Shown here in pieces: positions 18,698 to 28,042 of a stretch of 64,000 nt of DNA (position 1 is its first letter; the number at the start of each line of letters is the position of its first letter). The notes below the pieces were generated by a model. The model ran no database searches, was not told where the DNA came from, and was given only the letters and a program-made list of their open reading frames with translations. Position numbers and translations under genes: made by a program. The stretch is from Microbulbifer sp. ALW1 (GTDB taxonomy: Bacteria > Pseudomonadota > Gammaproteobacteria > Pseudomonadales > Cellvibrionaceae), in NCBI RefSeq assembly GCF_009903625.1, contig NZ_CP047569.1:3326501-3390500 (forward strand). Reading direction: 5' to 3'.

Positions 18698-20269
18698 ATG
18701 TTTAAGAAAGAAGCTTTCGCAAATACCCAAATTTTTATAGCACTATTCTTTTTGATCGGAATATACGCGCCACTCTTTATTTGGGCAATCGAAGAAGATA
18801 AAGACAAATCGACCACAGAAAATAGAACACTAGAACAGCTCCCCGAGCCACCCTCATCAGCCAGGGAGCTAGCGACTTGGCCACAGAGTTTCTCCAACTA
18901 CTATTCCGACCAGTTTGGATTCCGAGACTGGCTTTCTCAAAAATTCAACTCCACCAAATCACTAATCGGGGATTCCCCATCAGAGCATGTAACTAAAGGG
19001 AAAAATGGTTGGCTTTTCTTAGGCTCTAACAAAATTGGCTATTCTGGATATGACGACCCTATCGGCGATGCAAGAAATAAGAACTTATACTCCAGCGCCG
19101 AACTCGAAGCATTTTCTGAGTATGCTTCATCCCTTAGCAATTGGCTGAAAACCAAAAAAGTGGAGTATATCTTCTTCATAGCACCTAATAAGCACACAAT
19201 TTACCCAGAGGAGCTACCAAGCCACTTTAACAAAGTCAATTCCATTTCCGCCGCTGACCAGCTTTACGATTTTCTCGGCAAAAATTCTAGCGTGCGAACA
19301 ATTGACTTTAGAAGCGCATTACTCCAAGAAAAGGAGGGTCATGACGTATACTATAAATCTGACACACACTGGAACCACTACGCAGCAAATTTAGTTCAGT
19401 TTGAGTTAGCTTCATATATTTCCAATCTATTCCCCGGAAAAATTTCACCAGAGCTTTTTGACTTAGAGTTAAAAACCAAATCTGGAGGAGACCTTTCAAA
19501 AATAGCGGGCCTAAATGTTCCAGATGATCCCTATCCACTCCCAATCTTCAACAGCACTTGCGCCCCCCAAAAGAGCCCTCAAAATGCATCACAAAGGGAA
19601 ACTCACTCATATCTTTGCGAGACTGAAAAGCTGAAAGTTCTCGTATTTAGAGATTCTTTTTTTACTGCACTGGAACCTTACTTCGCAAGAAAGTTCTACG
19701 CATCGACTTTTATTTGGGAAAGGCTTGACCCCTCAACAATTGAAAGCCTTGTCGAGAAATATGAGCCAGACGTAATAATTGAGGAATGGGTTGAGCGAAA
19801 ACTGCCCCACACCCCAAGGGCTGGCGAATTTTTATCGAAAGAGTTATTCCAAAACAAGTTTTTACAAAGTAACAATCTAATTTTTAACAGTGATTTTCGA
19901 TCAACCACTCTTAGAAATGCTACTAAAATTGATACTGGCGACGTTTCGATACTAAATATCGAATCTCAAAACACAGACCCACAAATAATTATTAAGAACC
20001 TGAAATTTTCAAGTGATAAGCAACACATCCTGAAGGTGGAAATGCTATCTCCGGAAAATTCAAAACTACAGGTATTCTACTCTCTCAAGTCGAATCCGAA
20101 GCACCCATTTACACAGCAACAATCAATCATAAAAAAGGTAAATGCAGGTAATAACACCATTTATGTAAAACTCCCCAAATCCGATCTGGATCACATTTTG
20201 CGAATAGATCCGACGTCCACCATCGGAAAGATATCAATTAAATCAATTTCAATAAAAGCGATAAATTGA
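18698..20269 (+). CDS. AlgX/AlgJ-like SGNH O-acetyltransferase with C-terminal beta domain
   Basis: A 523-residue protein with one N-terminal membrane anchor or uncleaved signal (residues about 10-30) and a periplasmic SGNH-like domain. The AlgJ/AlgX signature SDTHWNHY gives Asp222 and His224, and VFRDSFF gives the candidate nucleophile Ser320. These proteins take acetyl groups from the AlgI-type partner and transfer them to a polysaccharide. From about residue 385 a beta-rich domain follows (NLIFNSDFRS onward), placed like the carbohydrate-binding module of AlgX. It is nine bases after the MBOAT gene and shares its AT-rich composition. The substrate is unknown. Confidence 0.85.
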   Translation: MFKKEAFANTQIFIALFFLIGIYAPLFIWAIEEDKDKSTTENRTLEQLPEPPSSARELATWPQSFSNYYSDQFGFRDWLSQKFNSTKSLIGDSPSEHVTKGKNGWLFLGSNKIGYSGYDDPIGDARNKNLYSSAELEAFSEYASSLSNWLKTKKVEYIFFIAPNKHTIYPEELPSHFNKVNSISAADQLYDFLGKNSSVRTIDFRSALLQEKEGHDVYYKSDTHWNHYAANLVQFELASYISNLFPGKISPELFDLELKTKSGGDLSKIAGLNVPDDPYPLPIFNSTCAPQKSPQNASQRETHSYLCETEKLKVLVFRDSFFTALEPYFARKFYASTFIWERLDPSTIESLVEKYEPDVIIEEWVERKLPHTPRAGEFLSKELFQNKFLQSNNLIFNSDFRSTTLRNATKIDTGDVSILNIESQNTDPQIIIKNLKFSSDKQHILKVEMLSPENSKLQVFYSLKSNPKHPFTQQQSIIKKVNAGNNTIYVKLPKSDLDHILRIDPTSTIGKISIKSISIKAIN

Positions 20270-20487
20270 TAACTTTTGCAAATTCCTGTCACTTCCCGGA
20301 TAGCGAAAACTCGATACAAGATGTGGGAGCAACCTTCCAGACCGGATCCGGGCTGTTTCCTCTACCGAGCTTTCAGCTGTTGGCTGCAACATCGAACCAC
20401 GAAAGACTCTATTGGTGAGCACCTACGATCAACAGATGAAGGGCGGGTAACAATGAATTTGCATAGGCCGCGTATTGAGAAAAGACC

Positions 20488-20919
20488 ATGAAATTATATT
20501 GGACCGCATGCCACAACAACGATCTGCTACAAGACACAACGGGAGATAAGACTCAGCACGTCATCCATCAAAGTAGCTTTAACGGCAGCTCCACTAGCGA
20601 CATACCACTAGCGATCAGCGCTTGTGTCGACAAAGCCTGCGATCTCCTGGAGAACGGTATCCGCGACGATTCCAGGTTTATGCTTTTCGGCTGGGACGCT
20701 AATGCCTCGACACTGACCATTGTTGTCACCGATGATGACAAAGTGCGAGACTCGCGGGATGTAGTGCAATGTGAGTTCATCACAGATGATCACCAGTTGG
20801 ATCCTGAAGATATCCAGTTCTGGATCAAGGATTACCTGACCACCTGCTCGCAATTCCTGCGTTATTCACTGATCGCTGCATTCCACCGGGAATCCAGAGC
20901 AACCTGCACGCTACTGTGA
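20488..20919 (+). CDS. unknown protein, upstream member of an overlapping pair
   Basis: A 143-residue soluble acidic protein that I do not recognise (MKLYWTACHNNDLLQDT at the start, ESRATCTLL at the end). It has no signal peptide or membrane segment. It contains Cys in ACHNN, SACVDKACDLL, TTCSQFL and ATCTLL, and a predicted beta-strand block FMLFGWDANASTLTIVV. Base composition is again G+C-normal, so it lies outside the AT-rich cassette. Its stop codon overlaps the GTG of the next gene (GTGA), implying translational coupling and a shared role. Confidence 0.7.
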   Translation: MKLYWTACHNNDLLQDTTGDKTQHVIHQSSFNGSSTSDIPLAISACVDKACDLLENGIRDDSRFMLFGWDANASTLTIVVTDDDKVRDSRDVVQCEFITDDHQLDPEDIQFWIKDYLTTCSQFLRYSLIAAFHRESRATCTLL

Positions 20920-21389
20920 GACATACAAATTACCTGGGATCGCCCGAACCATCCCTCATTCTCTACCTGCCCCACCGCCCTGAGGGCCTGGATGAGCTGA
21001 TAAATGCGCCCGATGCCCAACGGTTGATGGCAAACAATTCCAACCACTGGCGAAAAATTGTGACGCTGCTGGCCAAGGTTGCCAGCCCTCATGAGGAGTG
21101 GCGTAGCTTCAGGGATGATGTTTTATTCGAGCACACGGCACTGTGCTTTAGCGTGCGCCTGCAGGAATTGGACGCGTGGCACTGGATTGGAGGGAAGGAC
21201 AACTTGCAGCGCTTTAGCATTGACGGCCTCAATGCGAAGCCTCTGCGAGCGGCGCCAGACGTTGCCCTCGATCCTGAAAAGCAGATACTGCTGACACCCT
21301 ACCCCGACTACCGCCAGCTCAGCAATGCGACGGTAACTGAGATCCGGGAGGCACTGGATCGCGCGGGTTTCTATGACGAAAATTTATGA
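20916..21389 (+). CDS. conserved hypothetical protein, possibly DUF6942
   Basis: A 157-residue cytoplasmic protein starting at GTG 20916, which overlaps the stop of the preceding gene by four bases. Features include LYLPHRPEGLDELINAP, NSNHWRKIVTLLAKVASPHEEWRSFRDDVLFEHTAL and a C-terminal LLTPYPDYRQLS. From memory this pattern resembles a small proteobacterial family numbered DUF6942, but I am not certain. No catalytic motif is obvious. Function is unknown. Confidence 0.75.
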   Translation: MRHTNYLGSPEPSLILYLPHRPEGLDELINAPDAQRLMANNSNHWRKIVTLLAKVASPHEEWRSFRDDVLFEHTALCFSVRLQELDAWHWIGGKDNLQRFSIDGLNAKPLRAAPDVALDPEKQILLTPYPDYRQLSNATVTEIREALDRAGFYDENL

Positions 21390-21478
21390 CGGGTGTTAAG
21401 GACTGCTTGTGAGTACAGCCCCGATGCATATTAGGCAGAGCGGGGCAAAGCGAACCTTCGCCCTGCCCCCCGATTTCC

Positions 21479-22048
21479 TCAGCGGCGGGAAAGCGTAGAT
21501 CCACGGGCATCCAACCCGGCCAGAATGGCCTTCATTTCGTCCGCCTCGTCCTGGGCTTTTTTGGCTTTGGCGGCGGCTATGCGCGCTTTTTCCGCCTCGA
21601 TACCCGCTTTGATTGCACGCTCTTTGGCTGCACTGCCGGTGCGACCGGTTGCCAGCTTTTCTTTCACGGGTTTAACCGCTTTTGGCTTGGTAGCTGCGCT
21701 GGCCGAAGGTTTTACTCGGCTCACTCGGGTCTTGGGCTTGGGGGCCAGTGCGGATTTGGTGGTACCGGGTTTCACCGTTTTTATGCCAACAAGACTCTTG
21801 GCATTCAAAGAGTCCAGCGCTTCTTCCACCAGCTCCTGTAGCTCCATACGGTCTTCAGCAACGGCGAACAGGCTTGGGGTGAAGGCGCTTACACCGAATT
21901 TCTTGAGTTCTTCAAAGAAGGGGTGATCGATTCCCAGTGCAACGGCGGACTGGATCTGCTGAAAACGGGCTTCCGGGGATACCCCGTCGCGCGCGGTGCC
22001 CACCCATACTTGATCCGTGTCTTCATTGGTCAGGGTAAATACGATCAT
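21479..22048 (-). CDS. GIY-YIG-like domain with Lys/Ala-rich basic tail
   Basis: A 189-residue protein in two parts. Residues 1-92 follow the layout of a GIY-YIG nuclease domain: VFTLTNEDTDQVWVGTA at the place of the GIY/YIG strands, an Arg in EARF, PFFEELKKFGVSAF, and ELQELVEEALDSLNAKSLVG with a Glu near the metal-site position. The usual YVG-T is altered to WVGTA, so activity is doubtful. Residues about 93-189 are rich in Lys, Ala, Pro and Arg, like histone-H1-type tails, and probably bind nucleic acid. I infer a DNA-associated protein. It stands alone, convergent with the 20916 gene. Confidence 0.6.
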   Translation of the reverse strand: MIVFTLTNEDTDQVWVGTARDGVSPEARFQQIQSAVALGIDHPFFEELKKFGVSAFTPSLFAVAEDRMELQELVEEALDSLNAKSLVGIKTVKPGTTKSALAPKPKTRVSRVKPSASAATKPKAVKPVKEKLATGRTGSAAKERAIKAGIEAEKARIAAAKAKKAQDEADEMKAILAGLDARGSTLSRR

Positions 22049-22225
22049 AGAACTTCAGTCAACCTCTTCGAACTCAAATGCCCGGGTCGATGGTGAATCA
22101 CCTGTTCACCAAAATATGACCCGCCAAAAGGCCGCGCATTCTAATGATTTAAAAGTAAAAGTGCAGACTTGACTTGCGGATCTCTCTCGTTACATTTGCG
22201 CGGGAATATTTATCACTGCAAATCC

Positions 22226-23071
22226 ATGAATCTCCCCTATTTCCTCGGCTGCCCACAATGGCAACACCCGGCATGGAACGCTCGATTACCGGCGGGCTCC
22301 ACGCCTCTTGAACGCTACAGTCAGGTGCTGAATTGCGTGGAAGGTAATACCACGTTCTATGCAACCCCGACTCGGACGCAATGCACTCAGTGGCGAAGCC
22401 AGGTCTCTGAAAACTTCCGCTTCCTGCTCAAGTTCCCGCGCAGTATCAGCCACGATCAGTTGCTGGCGCCGCCGGAGAAAGAGGTGCGAGACTTTTTGGA
22501 GATTATTTCCCCCCTGAACGATGTGCTGGGCCCCTTTCTACTGCAATTGCCGGCCACCTTCGGCCCCCAGCACCTAGGCAACCTGTGGCGCTTTATGGAT
22601 CAGCTCCCGGCGCCAATGACCTGCACCGTTGAGGTTCGCCACCCGGCATTTTTTCAAAAAGGTGACGCCGAGCGGGCGCTGAACCGGGGGCTGCGTGAGC
22701 GGAAGGCTGCCCGGGTGTGCCTGGATAGCCGCGGCCTGTTCGCGGCAAAGGCGGACAGCCCCGCGATCATTGACGCCCAGCGCAAGAAGCCCAATGTGCC
22801 GGTGCACCTGTTACCGGTGGATGCGCCACCGGTCATTCGCTATATCGGCCATCCGGTACTTGAGAGCAACGGCGAATACCTGGCACCGTGGGTAGAGCGT
22901 GTCGCCCAGTGGATCGAACAGGGCGTGCGGCCTTTTGTATTTATCCATATGCCCGACAATGGCGACGCGCTGCGTCTGGTCACACTCTGGAGCGAACTCC
23001 TGAATGCCCGATTGCCAGAAGCTCCCGCCCTGCACTTCAACGAAAAACAGCCCCAGATGGGGCTGTTTTAG
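22226..23071 (+). CDS. DUF72 family protein
   Basis: A protein of about 281 residues in the DUF72 (YecE-like) family, which has a TIM-barrel fold and no established reaction. Recognisable segments are FLGCPQWQHPAWN near the start, YSQVLNCVEGNTTFYATPT, FRFLLKFPRSISH, GPFLLQLPATFGP and CTVEVRHPAFF, followed by YIGHP and FIHMPDN. The ATG at 22226 fits the family N-terminus. A TTG at 22169 would add 19 residues without similarity. The last codons form part of a terminator hairpin. Confidence 0.9.
   Translation: MNLPYFLGCPQWQHPAWNARLPAGSTPLERYSQVLNCVEGNTTFYATPTRTQCTQWRSQVSENFRFLLKFPRSISHDQLLAPPEKEVRDFLEIISPLNDVLGPFLLQLPATFGPQHLGNLWRFMDQLPAPMTCTVEVRHPAFFQKGDAERALNRGLRERKAARVCLDSRGLFAAKADSPAIIDAQRKKPNVPVHLLPVDAPPVIRYIGHPVLESNGEYLAPWVERVAQWIEQGVRPFVFIHMPDNGDALRLVTLWSELLNARLPEAPALHFNEKQPQMGLF
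23044..23069. terminator. terminator hairpin built into the end of the DUF72 gene
   Basis: AAAACAGCCCC (23044-23054) pairs with GGGGCTGTTTT (23059-23069) around AGAT. The stem encodes the last residues and its T-run is part of the stop codon (TAG at 23069-23071). It could also stop transcripts of the convergent MipA-type gene. Confidence 0.8.
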
Positions 23072-23091
23072 AGGCGTTAAGGCACAGAATC

Positions 23092-24201
23092 TCAGAAGGT
23101 ATAGGTAATCGCGGCAAATCCCTTGAGTACATAGTCGTCACCGACAATCGGACTGTCTGAAATATCGTCCCCCAGGTATTCGGCGTTTATATCCAGAACC
23201 AGGCGCCAGTGCTCGGTGATTTCCAGCATTCCACCGATACCCGCCTCCACCGTCACGGTACTCCCTACATCATAAGCTGGACGCCCGGGTAGCACGGCCC
23301 AGGTCGGCACACCAAAATCGTAGTTGGCAAGGTCGCTGCTGAGCCAATTCAGGCCGAGCGAAGGTCCCCAGCTGACATTGCCAGTCTGGAATCCCCGCGA
23401 TACCCGCAGCTCTGCAGTACCGCCGCCAAATCGGTCCAGTACATCGTGCTGATAGCGAAAATCCACGTCGATTCGATTGGGGCCGTCGTAAACCAGCCCT
23501 ACCCCGGCCATAAGGGTGCTATCCCGGTCACCCAGCCCGGCCAGAATCGGACTGTCGTTTTCTTCATAAGCGCCGACCCGGTAAGTGGCATTGACCGCGA
23601 AACGGAAGGTGTCACTACCCCAGAGCCCGTAGCGCAGGCTCGGGCCCACCCACTGCAGGCGTTCGCCAAAGTATGTGATGGCAGGGATTACCTGAGTAAC
23701 CGCGGAGTCTGAGCCCACATAGGGGCTGCTGCGGCCAATAACGCCGAGGCCGACTCCCCACTGACCGGACTCACCCAACACCTGGTACAACTCAATCTCT
23801 AAGGGTTTGGTTTCGCTTTCTGACAGGGAAAAGCTCGCCCGCTGGAAACTGGGCGGCCCTTTCGGGCGGTAGCCGTTAGACAGACCGATGGGCTCTTTGG
23901 GGATGCCAATAAAGGTTCGGTCCAGAGCCTGATTGTTGTTGCGATCGGCATAGACCAGCAAGGCCACGGCGCCGGATGGCAATCCGGTGAGCCGATAGAT
24001 GCCTTCCGGGTTCACCGGCAAGCGGGACTCGGAGCGTGGGCTGCGAAAATCGCCGAAGGCGTCTGGGTTGTCGTATACCTGAAACACCAGGGTGCCATCT
24101 GCAGGCGTGTTCGAAACGCGTATTTCCAGCTCAGCGCCACTGGCACCCGCAACAAATAACAGAGAGCAAATTAAGCAAAGTCTAACTGTCAGTTTTTTCA
24201 T
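23092..24201 (-). CDS. DUF2141-MipA/OmpV fusion outer-membrane protein
   Basis: A 369-residue exported protein. A cleavable signal (MKKLTVRLCLICSLLFVAGASGA) precedes a DUF2141-like domain at about 25-135 (LVFQVYDNPDAFGD, ALLVYADRNNNQALDRTFIGIPKEPIG). The rest is a MipA/OmpV-like beta-barrel with alternating strands, ending in ITYTF, the terminal-Phe signature of outer-membrane barrels. MipA-type proteins are scaffold or channel proteins of the outer membrane. DUF2141 proteins are periplasmic with no known function. Fusion of the two is unusual in my experience. GGAG precedes the ATG. It is downstream of katG on the same strand but separated by a hairpin. Confidence 0.82.
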   Translation of the reverse strand: MKKLTVRLCLICSLLFVAGASGAELEIRVSNTPADGTLVFQVYDNPDAFGDFRSPRSESRLPVNPEGIYRLTGLPSGAVALLVYADRNNNQALDRTFIGIPKEPIGLSNGYRPKGPPSFQRASFSLSESETKPLEIELYQVLGESGQWGVGLGVIGRSSPYVGSDSAVTQVIPAITYFGERLQWVGPSLRYGLWGSDTFRFAVNATYRVGAYEENDSPILAGLGDRDSTLMAGVGLVYDGPNRIDVDFRYQHDVLDRFGGGTAELRVSRGFQTGNVSWGPSLGLNWLSSDLANYDFGVPTWAVLPGRPAYDVGSTVTVEAGIGGMLEITEHWRLVLDINAEYLGDDISDSPIVGDDYVLKGFAAITYTF

Positions 24202-24330
24202 CTACTCCGTCACGTCCGTTCAAGAATTCAAGCTAATCATACGCAAACAGGCTGCCACTGGATCATCACCCCCATCAGGCACCTGCCATCCTGCTTCCCT
24301 ATTCAATGTCAGGTTTCCCCTTCCAAATAC

Positions 24331-24362
24331 AACAACAGGCGACCGATTGGCCGCCTGTTGTT
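24331..24362. terminator. hairpin between katG and the MipA fusion gene
   Basis: AACAACAGGCG and CGCCTGTTGTT form an 11-base stem with a 10-base loop that contains a partial inner pairing. The T-run is weak on the katG side, so it is a candidate terminator rather than a certain one. Confidence 0.6.
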
Positions 24363-24408
24363 CACTGTTCGCACTTGAATTGATGTGCGGTGCGTTGCAC
24401 TGCTTAAC

Positions 24409-26664
<2,256 letters not shown>

Positions 26665-26920
26665 TCAGCGAGTTGCCTGAAACTGGTTAGTTCTGACTAT
26701 AGGCACTGACACAAGCACTGAGCGCGCAAGAAAAGCCATCCTGCGCCAACAAATGCCGTACAACTAGATATATCGGAAAGTGCCGCCCCATCGATAAACA
26801 GCACAAATTAGCCTTATTGTTTTTGCTTATTCGTTGAGATGGTTCTCTTCAGTCCCGTCGCTTCTGATGCCCCTCCGGACGATTACTACACTAGCGAGAT
26901 ACCTTTTCCGATCTTCCTTT

Positions 26921-28042
26921 ATGTGGTTAACCAGATTCCTTGCCGTTGCCCTGCTTGTCATTTCCTCAGTCAGTACAGCCAATGAGCCTGCTGAGGCAAG
27001 ACCCATTGCGGTTGAAGCGGTCATTGCGCGCAAGCAACCGCTTGTCGAGGAAGTGCCTGTCACCGGCACCATCAATCCACTGCGACAGGCACTGCTGTCG
27101 GCGGAAGTCGCTGGGCTGATTCAGGATATTCATTCCGACATTGGCGATCGGGTTAAAAAAGGCGACCTACTGCTTACGCTTGACCCGGAGCTCAGCGGCA
27201 TCAGTCGCGATGCCGCGCTGGCTGAAGTCGCGCGGGTTAGAGAAACACTGGCAGACAGCCGCCGACGCCTGGCGGAGCTGGAGAGACTGGTGGGCGACAA
27301 TCATGTGGCGGAAACAGAGGTCGAGAGCCTTGGTTCGGAAGTCCGCGAGCGCAGCGCGCAGTTGCAGGCGGCACAGGTGGAAACCGAGCGGCTGAGCGCC
27401 CTGCTCCGGCGTCATCAGGTCAACGCACCCTTCTCCGGCACCATCAGTCTCCGTCAAATAGAAGTCGGCGAATGGGTAGAGCCTGGCACCGCCCTGTTCG
27501 AGCTGGTGGATACGGATTCCCTGCGCGCGGACTTCCAGGTGCCACAACGCTACTTTTCCCGGATTCAGCCACAGACGGGTATTCGGGTGACGCTTGACAG
27601 CGGTGACACCTTCACGGCCCGGGTGGAACACAAAATCCCGATCAGTCGCAGTGGCAGCCGTACCTTTCTGCTGCGTACCATCGTTGCCCGCGGCGCCGGG
27701 GGGGAGGATCCAGCCCTGATTCCCGGTATGTCTGCCTCCGCGGTGCTGCAGCTGAAAAATCACAAGCAGGGTATTGCCGTACCCCGGGATGCGGTACTGC
27801 GCTACCCGGACGGGCGCATTACAGTTTGGGTCACCGCCCCCGGCAGTGACTGGGAGCAGCCGGTGGCAGTAAAGGAGCAGCAGGTGACCACCGGTCTCAG
27901 CTTCAATGGCATGATTGAAATCCAGTCGGGGTTGGAAGCCGGCCAGCGGGTCGTGGTACGGGGCAATGAAGGCCTGCAGGCAGGACAGAAGGTGATTCCC
28001 AAACGGGCGCAAATTACCGCTGCGGGAGCGGACGGAAGCTGA
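26921..28042 (+). CDS. RND efflux periplasmic adaptor (membrane fusion protein)
   Basis: A membrane fusion protein of about 373 residues. A signal peptide (MWLTRFLAVALLVISSVSTA) is followed by the barrel-sandwich half-motif (AEVAGLIQDIHSDIGDRVKKGDLLLTLD), a coiled-coil hairpin (about residues 95-170), the second lipoyl half (VNAPFSGTISLRQIEVGEWV), a beta-barrel and a membrane-proximal domain. It links the inner-membrane pump to an outer-membrane channel. The ATG at 26921 is chosen because it opens a proper signal sequence. A TTG at 26834 gives a less plausible extension. The stop overlaps the pump ATG by one base. Confidence 0.92.
   Translation: MWLTRFLAVALLVISSVSTANEPAEARPIAVEAVIARKQPLVEEVPVTGTINPLRQALLSAEVAGLIQDIHSDIGDRVKKGDLLLTLDPELSGISRDAALAEVARVRETLADSRRRLAELERLVGDNHVAETEVESLGSEVRERSAQLQAAQVETERLSALLRRHQVNAPFSGTISLRQIEVGEWVEPGTALFELVDTDSLRADFQVPQRYFSRIQPQTGIRVTLDSGDTFTARVEHKIPISRSGSRTFLLRTIVARGAGGEDPALIPGMSASAVLQLKNHKQGIAVPRDAVLRYPDGRITVWVTAPGSDWEQPVAVKEQQVTTGLSFNGMIEIQSGLEAGQRVVVRGNEGLQAGQKVIPKRAQITAAGADGS

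Noticed and set aside
20276-20491. 71-codon open frame just after the AlgX-like gene
   Set aside because: It has no ribosome site and a random-looking composition, and overlaps the start of the gene at 20488.
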